A stretch of 64,000 nucleotides of DNA from a bacterium. GTDB taxonomy: Bacteria > UBP15 > UBA6099. Numbering within the stretch: position 1 is the first letter of the stretch; the number at the start of each line of letters is the position of its first letter. Under the pieces are notes generated by a model. That model made no database searches. It saw only the letters and a program-made list of their open reading frames with translations, and was not told the DNA's origin. Made by a program: the position numbers and the translations under genes. The DNA lies in contig JAKQPS010000001.1 in the NCBI GenBank assembly GCA_029564595.1, positions 62,001-126,000 of the forward strand, given 5' to 3'. This document shows, piece after piece, positions 7,974-16,590 of this stretch.

Positions 7974-9410
7974 ATGACCGCTCGCGAACTGATTGAAAAA
8001 AGAATAATCGACCTGAACCGGGAAAAGGGATTGTTTCCGTCTGCCGGATGCAGGGCGCTGGCGGCGGTTTCCGGGGGGGCGGATTCGGTATGCATGCTGA
8101 ACGCGCTTGCCGGGGTTGCCTCTCAACTCAAGATTTCGATTATCGTGGCCCATTACAACCATTCCACGCGTGGCGAGGAGTCGGACGCCGACGAGCGCTT
8201 CGTGGAGGGCATAGCGGAAGAGATGGGACTGGATTTCATCAGTGGAAGGTTGGACCCCGAACTGATGGAAAGCGCGGGCACAGGCTCCCGCGAGGCGGAC
8301 CTTCGGGAAATGAGAAGGGCGTTTCTGACGCGCGCGGCGAGGGTGAAGTCGGCTGTGAGAATCGCGCTCGCGCACAACTCGGACGACCAAGCGGAGACGT
8401 CGCTGATGCGGCTGATTCGCGGCTCGTCGCCGTCCGGGGTGGCCGCCATGCGCCCGGTCTCCGGCTCGTTCGTACGCCCGCTGCTTTATTGTTCAAGACC
8501 GGAGATCGAGGCGTTCTGCGCGGAGTCCGGGCTTGCCTTCAGGACGGATTCGTCGAACGCCGACACGCGGCACACGAGGAACAGGATGCGTCTTTCGTTG
8601 CTGCCCCTCATCGAGTCCGAGTTCAACCCGCGCGCGCGCGAAAACATAGTTAAGTTCGCTGATTTGCTGAGGGACGACATTGATCTGCTGGAGATGATAG
8701 CGGGGGCGGCGGCGGCGGACGCTCTGATAGAGCGGGGGCCGGGCCGCGTCTCGTACAGGCGGGACTCTCTCGCGGCGCTTCCGGAGCCGCTGTTGCGCCG
8801 AGTGCTGCGCAACTCCGCCTCCGCCGTTCTAGGCGGCTTGGCGTGGAGAATCGAGAACTCTCACATCGAGGCGATGACCCGGTCTTGCGTGTCTCCGGGG
8901 ACGGGCGCGGAGACGGCGCTGCCCGGCGGCGCCCGCATGATTAAAAAATACGATTCGGTGGAGATTGTTTCCGAGCCGCAGCAGAGCGGGGCGCAGGTCT
9001 CAAGCCCGCGAGTTTTCAAGGCGGTCCCCGGAATAGTCGCCCTGCCGGAATTCGGTATCGAGCTTGAATTGAGAGAGCTTTCGCCCGCGCCGAGGATGGC
9101 GGCCAACGACAATCCTTTCACGGCTTATCTCGACGCGGACGCGCTCGGCGACGAACTGGTCGCAAGGCGCAGGGAGCCGGGCGACGTTTTCCAGCCGCTG
9201 GGGATGAAGGGCGAAAAAAAACTATCTGATTTTTTCATCGACGCCAAGGTGGACCGGGCGGAGAGGGAAACGGCGGCGCTGCTGACGGCGTCCGGCGGCA
9301 TAGCGTGGGTGGTCGGGCACAGGATAAGCCACCGGCACAGGGTGGGAGGCCACACGCTGAGAGTGATGATGATATCGGCGCGGCCTCTCGGAGAGGGGGC
9401 GGCGGATTGA
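7974..9410 (+). CDS. tilS: tRNA(Ile)-lysidine synthase
   Basis: A 478-residue protein with the PP-loop SGGADS (residues 33-38), which binds ATP. HYNHSTRGEESDADERFV and the DDQAETSLMRLIRG and RHTRNRMRLSLLP segments are typical of TilS. The C-terminal TilS domain is present (DVFQPLGMKGEKKLSDFFID). The enzyme ligates lysine to C34 of tRNA-Ile(CAU), so that it reads AUA instead of AUG; it is cytoplasmic and essential in nearly all bacteria. A consensus -10 box TATAAT (7922-7927) lies upstream without a convincing -35. Its stop overlaps the TTG start of the histidine kinase. Confidence 0.95.
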   Translation: MTARELIEKRIIDLNREKGLFPSAGCRALAAVSGGADSVCMLNALAGVASQLKISIIVAHYNHSTRGEESDADERFVEGIAEEMGLDFISGRLDPELMESAGTGSREADLREMRRAFLTRAARVKSAVRIALAHNSDDQAETSLMRLIRGSSPSGVAAMRPVSGSFVRPLLYCSRPEIEAFCAESGLAFRTDSSNADTRHTRNRMRLSLLPLIESEFNPRARENIVKFADLLRDDIDLLEMIAGAAAADALIERGPGRVSYRRDSLAALPEPLLRRVLRNSASAVLGGLAWRIENSHIEAMTRSCVSPGTGAETALPGGARMIKKYDSVEIVSEPQQSGAQVSSPRVFKAVPGIVALPEFGIELELRELSPAPRMAANDNPFTAYLDADALGDELVARRREPGDVFQPLGMKGEKKLSDFFIDAKVDRAERETAALLTASGGIAWVVGHRISHRHRVGGHTLRVMMISARPLGEGAAD

Positions 9411-11182
9411 GGAGCAGGAGCATCGCCCGCCGAATGGTGGCCGCCGTCGTGTCCATCGTTGTTCTCGCCCTCGGCTGTTCCGCCGCCGCTTGGATGTATT
9501 TGCTCAAACGCAACTTCGAGCTGATGGCGGCCGAGGAGCTGGCCGCTGGCGCGGAGGCGGTCAGACTCAAAATTCAGGAAAGAGTAGGCAGGGCTGAACT
9601 GACGGCGCGTTTCATAGCGCGGGACATCGCCGCTTCTCCCGAACTGGCCTCGGACGCGGACGCGCTGGCCGTGTATCTCAAAGGGCTTAAGGCGGCAGGG
9701 TTCGACGCGGATCTGCTGGCCACGCTGGACGAGGACGGCGCGGCGACCGCGCACGCCGCTCCCGATTGGGCGGGAGACATGACAGGGGAGCCGGCTTTCC
9801 TTGATCCGCTGTTCCCGTCGGCGGCGGTCGGAAAACGGTCGGCGGGCGTCGCCGTATGTCTGCCGGAAGTGGTGTGCGTCGAGGCGATAGAGGCGTTTTA
9901 TCTAAACGGAGCCAAGGCTGGATACGCGAGGGTCGGGCATGTGCTCGACGACGCTTTCGCCGGTGAAATCAAGCTTGCGACGGGGACGGATTATCTGCTG
10001 TTGAGGCGGGGCAGAGGGGCCGCAGGCTCGATATCGTTCGGGGCGCTGACGCCTGAGGAATCGGCGGCGCTCGCCGGGGCGGTGTCCGCGCCCGGAGCGC
10101 AGTCCGCAAGCGCCCGGCTGAGCCTCGGCGGGAAACCATATTTCATAAAAACAATCGAACTCAAGGACGCCGCTGGGCGGGTGGCCGCCCAACAGGCTGT
10201 CGCACGCGGCGCGTCCGATATCCAGCGGGCGGAGCGCGAAGCTCTCGCCGCTCTCGCCGCCATATCTCTTCTCGGGTTGGCGTTCGCTCTCGCGCTGGGG
10301 CTTCTCACGTCAAAGCGCATATTCGGCCCTCTCGGCGAACTAATGAAAACCGTCCGCGAAGTGTCCGAAGGCAGGCTCGACGCCCGCGTCCCCGATGGCG
10401 GCAGGGACGATGAAATCGGCGAGCTTTCCGGCGCGTTCAACGATATGACTAGGTCTCTGCTAGATAGAGCGGGCGAACTTGAGCGCAGGCAGGCCCAACT
10501 CATTCAGTCCGGAAAACTGGCCGCCATCGGCGAGCTTGCCGCAGGGGTCGCGCACGAAATCGGCAACCCCCTCAGCGCCATATCGGGCTACGCTCAGATG
10601 ATTCAGGAAAATGCCCACTCCCGCGAGGAACACTTGCGTTTCGCCTCTGAAATCGAGCGCGAGGCTGACTTCATTGTCCGCATCATCAGCGACCTGCTGG
10701 AGTTCTCACGCCCTTCGGGCGACGAGCTTAAACCGGCGGACATCCGCGAGCTTTGCGACGCCGCCATCAGAACGGTTTCCGCTCACAAGGCGTTCACCCG
10801 CGTCGAAATAATCAGCAAGTTCGCGCCGGACATTCCTCTCGTGGAATGCCATCCGAAAGAGATACAGCAGGTCTTTATGAACCTTATAATGAACGCGGCT
10901 CAGGCAATGAACGGCGGCGGCAGGATACGGGTTGAAGGCGCGCTGGCTCCAGACAGGGTTCTGATTAGCGTCCGCGACGAAGGCCCCGGCGTTCCTGCGC
11001 ATATAAAAGATAAGATTTTCGATCCTTTTTTTACGACCAAGCCGCCGGGGGTCGGGACCGGACTCGGCCTCTCGATAGCGTACCGAATCGTCGAAAAACA
11101 CGGCGGACGGCTCGAACTTGAATCGTCCGCTTCAGGCACAGTGTTTTCGTTCTCGCTTCCGCTCAAGGGCGCGGGCTGTTAG
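9407..11182 (+). CDS. NtrB-type membrane sensor histidine kinase
   Basis: TTG at 9407 overlaps the tilS stop (ATTGA), suggesting coupled translation; ATG at 9434 is the alternative. Parts: membrane helix about 10-32, extracytoplasmic sensor region about 33-275, second helix about 278-300, HAMP linker to about 355, HisKA with His383 in GVAHEIGNPLSAISGY, and a HATPase domain with N box (NLIMNAAQAM), G1 (DEGPGVP) and G2 (GTGLGLSIAYRIVEKHGG). It should autophosphorylate on His383 and pass the phosphate to the NtrC-type regulator 60 bases downstream. The sensor domain is not one I recognise, so the signal is unknown. Confidence 0.9.
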   Translation: MRSRSIARRMVAAVVSIVVLALGCSAAAWMYLLKRNFELMAAEELAAGAEAVRLKIQERVGRAELTARFIARDIAASPELASDADALAVYLKGLKAAGFDADLLATLDEDGAATAHAAPDWAGDMTGEPAFLDPLFPSAAVGKRSAGVAVCLPEVVCVEAIEAFYLNGAKAGYARVGHVLDDAFAGEIKLATGTDYLLLRRGRGAAGSISFGALTPEESAALAGAVSAPGAQSASARLSLGGKPYFIKTIELKDAAGRVAAQQAVARGASDIQRAEREALAALAAISLLGLAFALALGLLTSKRIFGPLGELMKTVREVSEGRLDARVPDGGRDDEIGELSGAFNDMTRSLLDRAGELERRQAQLIQSGKLAAIGELAAGVAHEIGNPLSAISGYAQMIQENAHSREEHLRFASEIEREADFIVRIISDLLEFSRPSGDELKPADIRELCDAAIRTVSAHKAFTRVEIISKFAPDIPLVECHPKEIQQVFMNLIMNAAQAMNGGGRIRVEGALAPDRVLISVRDEGPGVPAHIKDKIFDPFFTTKPPGVGTGLGLSIAYRIVEKHGGRLELESSASGTVFSFSLPLKGAGC

Positions 11183-11242
11183 AATTCGAAAGTCTGACAC
11201 AACAACCGAAAGAGGCGTCGCGCGACGGCGCGGCGGGCATAT

Positions 11243-12631
11243 ATGAAAATCCGGATTCTGGTGATAGACGACAAAGAAAATATCCGCAACATGCTTCGCG
11301 CCAGCCTCGAAGCGCACGGATATGCGGTGGACGTCGCCGAGGACGGGCGCGCGGGCGTCGATATGTTCCGCGACGTCATATACGACCTCGTGATAACAGA
11401 CGTCAGGATGCCCGGAATGACTGGGCTTGAGGCGCTCGACGCCATCAAAGAAATCAGCCCGGAAACCGCCGTGATAATGATAACGGCGTTCGCAGACATG
11501 GACGACGCCATCCATGCGCTCAAAAGAGGCGCGGCGGATTATATCCGCAAACCGTTCAAACTTGAAGAATTGAGAAACGCCGTCGAGAAAACGCTCGAAA
11601 CAAGAAAGCTGGTCGAGGAAAACCGGCTTCTGCGCCGCGAGGTCGAAAGCAAGTACGTTTTTAGCGAGATAATCGCGAAAAGCCGGGCGATGAAGAATGT
11701 TTTCGAGAGAATCGAGCGGATAGCTGAAGCGAACAGCGTTGCGCTGATAACAGGGGAGACGGGGACAGGAAAGGAACTCGTCGCGCGCGCCATCCACTAT
11801 AACAGTTCGAGGGCGGACAGGCCGTTTGTGGCGGTGAACTGCGCGGCGATACCTCAGACGCTGCTCGAAAGCGAGTTGTTCGGACACGCGCGGGGCGCTT
11901 TCACCGACGCCCGGCAGGACAAACCCGGCAGGTTCGAGGAGGCGGCGGACGGCACTATTTTCCTCGACGAAATCAGCGAAATGTCTCACGGCGCGCAGGC
12001 CAAACTGCTCCGCGCCCTGCAGGACGGCGAGTACAGCAGAATCGGGGAAAACAGGGTGCGCAAGGCGGAGGCGCGCGTGGTGGCCGCCACCAATATTGAT
12101 TTGGCGGCCGCTGTTGAATCGGGCGCTTTCAGAAAAGATTTATATTTCAGGGTCAACGTCCTGCCTATTCACCTGCCGCCGCTTCGGGACAGACGGGAGG
12201 ACATTCCGCTGCTTGTCCGCCATTTTCTGGATGTTTCATGCCGGCACAACAGCATAAGCCTGAAGAGTTTTTCTACAGCGGCGATGAACGCATTGATTAA
12301 TTACGACTGGCCGGGCAACGTGCGCGAATTGCAGAATGTGGCGGAGCGCTGCTGTCTGATGAGCGAAGGCGGAGAGATTCAAGCGGATGAGCTTCCCGAG
12401 GAACTGAAGGGCGCGGTGAACACTCAGATACACTCTGCCGCAATCTCGGCGGCGGAAGAGGAAATATCGATTAAACGCGCGCTTCCCCGCGTTACGGAAG
12501 CGGTGGAAAAAGAGTTGATTTTGAAAGCTCTGAAGCAGTCAGGCGGAAACAGGGACGCCGCCGCTGGTCTGCTCGAAATCTCCCGTAGGTCTCTCTTCTA
12601 CAAACTAAAGCAGTACGGCATAGAGGATTGA
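11243..12631 (+). CDS. NtrC-family sigma54-type response regulator
   Basis: A 462-residue protein. The receiver (1-115) has Asp9/Asp10, phospho-acceptor Asp53 (VITDVRMPG) and Lys103. The AAA+ domain (about 140-375) has Walker A GETGTGKE, Walker B GTIFLDEI and an arginine-finger region. A Fis-type helix-turn-helix (about 420-460, ending SRRSLFYKLKQYGIED) closes it. The loop that contacts sigma54 reads GAFTDA (218-223) instead of GAFTGA. Such proteins remodel sigma54-RNA polymerase at enhancer-dependent promoters once phosphorylated, here by the adjacent kinase. No sigma54 gene or clear -24/-12 promoter was spotted in the window, so its targets are open. Confidence 0.93.
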   Translation: MKIRILVIDDKENIRNMLRASLEAHGYAVDVAEDGRAGVDMFRDVIYDLVITDVRMPGMTGLEALDAIKEISPETAVIMITAFADMDDAIHALKRGAADYIRKPFKLEELRNAVEKTLETRKLVEENRLLRREVESKYVFSEIIAKSRAMKNVFERIERIAEANSVALITGETGTGKELVARAIHYNSSRADRPFVAVNCAAIPQTLLESELFGHARGAFTDARQDKPGRFEEAADGTIFLDEISEMSHGAQAKLLRALQDGEYSRIGENRVRKAEARVVAATNIDLAAAVESGAFRKDLYFRVNVLPIHLPPLRDRREDIPLLVRHFLDVSCRHNSISLKSFSTAAMNALINYDWPGNVRELQNVAERCCLMSEGGEIQADELPEELKGAVNTQIHSAAISAAEEEISIKRALPRVTEAVEKELILKALKQSGGNRDAAAGLLEISRRSLFYKLKQYGIED

Positions 12632-12668
12632 AACTGCGGGGCGCATCCCATATCCCTCCGGAGGAAAA

Positions 12669-13916
12669 ATGAAGATAATTAAAAAGATTTTTAAGTCGGT
12701 CGTCATATATCTGGCCGTTAGTTTGGCGATAGTTCTGCTCGCGTTGACATTGGCGGACTGGGGCGGCAGGACTCCGATCTACTACGACCAGCGCGACCCC
12801 GGATTCTTCGGAAGAATGAACGAGGCCGTTAAAGACTACATCGGCGAATTGAACCTGAAGCAGTTTTTTACCACCGATCTCGGCCATCTCGTCAAGAAAT
12901 CTCAATACAAAGGAAAGCCGGCGGAAATGAAGAGGCGCGACATTTCCCAGAATGCGGCGGCGGCGGATTCGACGATGCTTCTGAACGGTTTTTCTCTCAG
13001 TTACCGGGACAACGCCCACCGGGTCAATAAGCTCGAAGCGAGCTTGGACGGAATCAGCAAGACGGAGAGCGGGGTGTCGGCGGTGGGCAACATCGCGTTC
13101 GAGGGCGGGGACTGGTCTAGAATCGACGGCATTCAATACTCTCTGACCGCGTTGCCGGTCAAGGCCCCGGAAGCCCGTTTCGCTCATGGCAGTTTCGAGT
13201 TGGACATAGCCGGAGGGCGAGCGAAATCATTCGAGCGGATAGACCTTGCCGCCATCGGCATGGCCGGGTTCGAAAAAGTCGCGGTTATCCTGCGCGGTTT
13301 TCAGTTCGAGGTTGGAGAGGAATATCCCGACGGGTACAACACAAAAGGCGTATCGGTAAGGCTTCAGCCCGCCGGACGGGAAGGCGACAAGCTGGACGTG
13401 GACGTGGTGGTGGAACTGAAGGCCGGAGAAGTGGCATTCAGGCCCGACCCCGGCTATTTTTACACGTCGAAAGCCAAGGTCTTGTACACGGTGATCGGAG
13501 GCGACGCCGGGACGTTCAGGCGCGCGGCGAAAAGCTATATGTTGCTGAACAGAGAACGCGCCCCTCTGGAAGTCCGGAGGGTCGCCGCCGGGTTCGATCC
13601 CGGAGACGGAGCAGTAGTCGCCGCCTTCGAGGGATTCGAGTTCGACGTCCACACGACCAAAGCGAGATTCATCAGAGGGGTCGAGCTTTCGATAGACAAT
13701 ATCTCCTACGACCCGAAAACAGGCGAGGTCGAAGCGTTCTGCGACGGCTATCTTTCCAACGCCGGAACATGGGCCGGAGCGCTCGATGTTAGATTCGCCG
13801 CGGACATCCTGTTCATCAAGCTGCCGGCGGCGGCAGTGGCGGCCCCGGTCGTCTTGAAAGGCGAGATGTCCGAGGTGACCGAAACCGGCTCATTCGATAT
13901 ATCGGCGGATTTTTGA
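12669..13916 (+). CDS. Membrane-anchored extracytoplasmic protein, unknown function
   Basis: A 415-residue protein with one N-terminal membrane helix (about 8-30) or uncleaved signal. The rest is beta-rich, with repeated patterns such as GFEKVAVILRGFQFEVGE and AAFEGFEFDVHTTKARF. I recognise no domain; a repetitive beta-sheet of the AsmA/TamB or DUF748 kind is possible but not shown. The start is supported by GGAGG (12660-12664) five bases before the ATG. It sits 37 bases after the NtrC-type regulator and may share its transcript. Confidence 0.7.
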   Translation: MKIIKKIFKSVVIYLAVSLAIVLLALTLADWGGRTPIYYDQRDPGFFGRMNEAVKDYIGELNLKQFFTTDLGHLVKKSQYKGKPAEMKRRDISQNAAAADSTMLLNGFSLSYRDNAHRVNKLEASLDGISKTESGVSAVGNIAFEGGDWSRIDGIQYSLTALPVKAPEARFAHGSFELDIAGGRAKSFERIDLAAIGMAGFEKVAVILRGFQFEVGEEYPDGYNTKGVSVRLQPAGREGDKLDVDVVVELKAGEVAFRPDPGYFYTSKAKVLYTVIGGDAGTFRRAAKSYMLLNRERAPLEVRRVAAGFDPGDGAVVAAFEGFEFDVHTTKARFIRGVELSIDNISYDPKTGEVEAFCDGYLSNAGTWAGALDVRFAADILFIKLPAAAVAAPVVLKGEMSEVTETGSFDISADF

Positions 13917-14033
13917 TGAGACGCCCCGCGCCGCGCGCCATCCCGGAACCCCGCCGCGCGGGCATAGCGCCGGCGATGCTTATTGTCACGGAAAATCTTT
14001 TAAAAAGTGAAAGCGCGGGGGCCATTTATTTCA

Positions 14034-14062
14034 TTGACATTGCGCGGGGATGGTGATAAGAT
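14034..14062 (+). promoter_or_regulatory. Strong sigma70-type promoter of the acidic secreted protein
   Basis: Perfect -35 TTGACA (14034-14039), 17-base spacer, -10 TAAGAT (14057-14062). Predicted start near 14069, giving a leader of about 135 bases. Confidence 0.75.
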
Positions 14063-14070
14063 GCACATTC

Positions 14071-14119
14071 TGAAAACAGGCTGGCGGGTTAAAATCCTGT
14101 TTTCAAGCGGAAAAACCGC
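14071..14119 (+). other. Structured 5' leader: two adjacent hairpins
   Basis: TGAAAACAGG (14071-14080) is exactly complementary to CCTGTTTTCA (14096-14105), a 10-bp perfect stem with a 15-base loop at the very 5' end of the predicted transcript. GCGG (14107-14110) and CCGC (14116-14119) form a second small hairpin. No T-run follows, so it is not a terminator. A 5' stem of this kind can protect an mRNA from decay. The structure is seen; the role is inferred. Confidence 0.55.
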
Positions 14120-14126
14120 AAAGGAA
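14111..14126 (+). repeat. 16-base motif shared with 38141-38156
   Basis: AAAAACCGCAAAGGAA occurs identically here and at 38141-38156. Its core AACCGCAAAGG is also at 2624-2634. All three copies are intergenic and near gene starts. It might be an operator or RNA element; unproven. Confidence 0.45.
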
Positions 14127-14203
14127 CAAATCACAATTTTTTATTAGAGGTTTCGCGAGGAACCTTGAACATAACAAACAAAAACAATTTAAAAGGAGAG
14201 CGT

Positions 14204-15310
14204 ATGAAAATCAGAACAATTTTGACAGCGCTGTTAGTAATGTTGTTCGCGACAGCAGTGACGTTCGTGTCGCCCACCCTCACCAAGCAGCTCGGAAGCG
14301 CCGCTTTCGCGGCCGACGATTGGGACGATTGGGATGACTGGGACGAAGAGGAAGAGGAAGACGCGTTCGGCAACATCATGGAGACCACTTTCGCGACAAT
14401 CGACAAAGTGGACTTCGTGGCGCCGAAAGCCGGAGCCCCCGCCGATGTGTCCGTGAAAGTCACGCTCGTCGACGAGGACGGAGACGCCAAGATCGTTTCC
14501 GTGAAACTCGTATATTTCCTCAAAGGCGACTACAAAGCCGGCAAAGAAGTCGAGCTTAAGGGCGCCAACGGCGTGTTCAAAGGCCAGATCCCCGGCCAGC
14601 CCGCCGGAACCAAAGTTGACTTCGTCATCCGCGTCGAAGACTCCAACGGCAACGTCACTAGCAACGCAGTCGCTGGCGGCGGCGCCATGATCAAAGCCGT
14701 TCCCGACATTGTGAATTCCCGCGACATCGTTCCCGCAGACGCCGACCTAGTAGACCTCGCCGCCGGATACGACAACGAATATCTGTACGTTGACTACTCG
14801 CTCGCCGGAAAGCTCAACGGCGGAACGCTTGACCCGCCGTACCTGCAGCTCTACGGAATCAAAATCACCAACCCGGACACCGAACAGGGCGAAGGTCTCA
14901 TGGTCGGAAAACTCTGGATCAACCTCCCGCTCGCGACCGACAAAGAGGTCCAGAGCAAGTTCCTACCCATGCTCATGGATCAGGGCGCCGAATACGTTGA
15001 AAAAATCGGCAAAGACAAAATCGAGCACGTGATGAAGACCGGAATGATGGTTCTCGACATCCAGAAACTCATGGGCGGAAACATCATGGAAGGCATGCTG
15101 TTCGCGGCCGAACCGACAGGGAAAGCCGACGGCGGCAAGTTCTCCGGCAAAATCAAACGCGCCCCGCTGGGCGACAACCCCTCCGGTTACCTGCGCATAA
15201 TCACCCTCACCGCTGCCAACGCTTCCATCGATTCCTTCATGCCCATACCGCTCAACTGCTCCAACTTCTTGACCATCTACACCAATTCCTTCGGTTACAC
15301 CGTTCAGTAA
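14204..15310 (+). CDS. Abundant acidic secreted protein, unknown function
   Basis: A 368-residue protein. The signal peptide (about 1-36, ending AFA) is followed at once by an acidic tract DDWDDWDDWDEEEEED, encoded partly by 9-base direct repeats. Residues about 60-140 look like an Ig-like beta domain (VSVKVTLVDEDGDAKIV, VDFVIRVEDSNGN); the remainder includes DNEYLYVDYSLAG, reminiscent of CBM9/DOMON-like beta domains. The ATG at 14204 is chosen because AAAGGAGAG precedes it. Perfect -35 box, structured leader, strong terminator and heavy use of C-ending codons (GAC, AAC, ATC, GTC) together suggest high expression. It is transcribed alone. Surface-layer or matrix component is possible; no family was recognised. 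Confidence 0.75.
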   Translation: MKIRTILTALLVMLFATAVTFVSPTLTKQLGSAAFAADDWDDWDDWDEEEEEDAFGNIMETTFATIDKVDFVAPKAGAPADVSVKVTLVDEDGDAKIVSVKLVYFLKGDYKAGKEVELKGANGVFKGQIPGQPAGTKVDFVIRVEDSNGNVTSNAVAGGGAMIKAVPDIVNSRDIVPADADLVDLAAGYDNEYLYVDYSLAGKLNGGTLDPPYLQLYGIKITNPDTEQGEGLMVGKLWINLPLATDKEVQSKFLPMLMDQGAEYVEKIGKDKIEHVMKTGMMVLDIQKLMGGNIMEGMLFAAEPTGKADGGKFSGKIKRAPLGDNPSGYLRIITLTAANASIDSFMPIPLNCSNFLTIYTNSFGYTVQ

Positions 15311-15336
15311 GAGCGAAGGCGACAACAGCCAATATC

Positions 15337-15371
15337 GCGGCGGCGCGCAAAACGCGCCGCCGCTTTATTTT
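15337..15371 (+). terminator. Strong Rho-independent terminator
   Basis: GCGGCGGCGCG (15337-15347) pairs perfectly with CGCGCCGCCGC (15353-15363), loop CAAAA, then TTTATTTTT. It ends the transcript of the acidic secreted protein 26 bases past its stop. Confidence 0.92.
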
Positions 15372-15484
15372 TGTCACACCTCCCCACACATACAGCCGCC
15401 CACACCCGCAATGGTTCACCCGTCGCCCGGGCCGCCACGCTCAAGCGTTTTTTGCATGTGGGCGTATCATCGTATTCCCGCCAC

Positions 15485-15583
15485 CAAGCAATTTTTGAGC
15501 TAATAACGCGCGCGCATTCCGCGCGCTTTGGAGTGCGACAATTCATTGTCGCTTTGCCTTCAGGGAATTCATTCCCGCCCTCT
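15485..15583 (-). repeat. Three-hairpin repeat, copy A (inverted)
   Basis: Read on the minus strand this matches 17617-17712 at roughly 85% by eye. It holds three hairpins in a row: GGGAAT/ATTCCC (15563-15576), GCGACAAT/ATTGTCGC (15535-15552) and GCGCGCG/CGCGCGC (15508-15526). It ends 13 bases from the stop codon of the AT-rich gene at 15597. No protein is encoded. Confidence 0.85.
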
Positions 15584-15596
15584 TTGTAAATCGATT

Positions 15597-16412
15597 CTAT
15601 TTTTCAGACGGCTTGTATTCAATTGTTTTCATTTCATCGTTTATCATTTTGAGCTTTCCTTGTTCAATGAATTGTTGAAGATTAATTTTATTGCTTAATA
15701 TTCTCAACCCAATGTTGTGTCTGATGCATTCAAAGTGCATTGCCGCAAGATTGATTATGTTTGCCATCCACTCGCTGCTCTTGGTATCGGCAATTATCAG
15801 CTTTTTCAATTCTTCAAACTTACCTCGTTCAATAACAAAACCAGATATGTGTTCCAAAAAGCCGGTTGTATTCTTGAATATAAATTCAAAATCGCTTGGA
15901 GCACATTCAAAATAAACTTTGTCAACAACAGGCTCGCTATATCGTGATCGAAACATAGAACTAGAATTTGCTTTACATGTTACAAAATGAAAAGCTTTTT
16001 TCCGCATGATATAATTGTTTACAACTTCTTTGTTGGCTGTGGCATGAATTACTAAAGAACAATCCATTACGTCGGCAATATTGGCAATAGCTCTTGCTAG
16101 ATAATGGGACAATTTGTCGGTGACAAAATTCTCATCAGACGAAATCCAATACATAAAATCATTATCGTTAATATACTCATTTCCCAAAAAAGGCGTATCA
16201 TTATCTGTCGAATCATACATTTCATCCAAGCTTTCATAAACGCATAATTCAAAATCATTTATGCGATTTTGCATTATGAATTGCTTGTAGGTATTGAATT
16301 CTAGCAAGTATTCTGGAAGAAAAGAATTGTATATGCCAGTCCAATATATTCTGTTACTTTTTGCCGATTTATGATCATCTCTTATAGGAAGAAAAACTAA
16401 TTGAAACATCAT
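15597..16412 (-). CDS. Unknown protein, AT-rich island gene 1
   Basis: A 271-residue protein, clearly AT-rich compared with all flanking genes, which suggests recent transfer. GAGGTG lies just upstream of two ATG codons in a row (16412 and 16409). It has no signal peptide or membrane helix, so it is probably cytoplasmic. I recognise no domain. The sequence is rich in Asn, Asp, Phe and Tyr, with segments such as YWISSDENFVTDKLSHYLAR and SLVIHATANKEVVNNYIM. No nuclease, kinase or transposase motif is visible. It lies downstream of gene 2 of the island on the same strand, 178 bases away, and is bordered on its other side by repeat copy A. Confidence 0.7.
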   Translation of the reverse strand: MMFQLVFLPIRDDHKSAKSNRIYWTGIYNSFLPEYLLEFNTYKQFIMQNRINDFELCVYESLDEMYDSTDNDTPFLGNEYINDNDFMYWISSDENFVTDKLSHYLARAIANIADVMDCSLVIHATANKEVVNNYIMRKKAFHFVTCKANSSSMFRSRYSEPVVDKVYFECAPSDFEFIFKNTTGFLEHISGFVIERGKFEELKKLIIADTKSSEWMANIINLAAMHFECIRHNIGLRILSNKINLQQFIEQGKLKMINDEMKTIEYKPSEK

Positions 16413-16462
16413 AACACCTCACAATTGCTGATTGCTTTATGATAAAACGCAGAATATTGAGA

Positions 16463-16577
16463 CAGGCTGAGACTATTGTCACATATTAGCTTTCCCGCTG
16501 ACCTAGACATTCTTGTTGCCCTCTACGCCTTTTGAACTCTTTCGACATCGGCTTAATTTGGCAATAGTCTCGGCCTG
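16463..16577. repeat. Inverted repeat between the two island genes
   Basis: CAGGCTGAGACTATTG (16463-16478) and CAATAGTCTCGGCCTG (16562-16577) are reverse complements over 16 bases with one mismatch (a G-T pair in RNA). They enclose 83 bases without an open frame. It could be a small mobile remnant or a long-range stem in the intergenic mRNA. Confidence 0.6.
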
Positions 16578-16590
16578 ACCACAGATACCA

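Noticed and set aside
14069-14203. Cyclic di-GMP (GEMM) riboswitch in the leader
   Set aside because: CGCAAAG resembles one conserved GEMM piece, but the other conserved pieces and the three-stem layout are missing.
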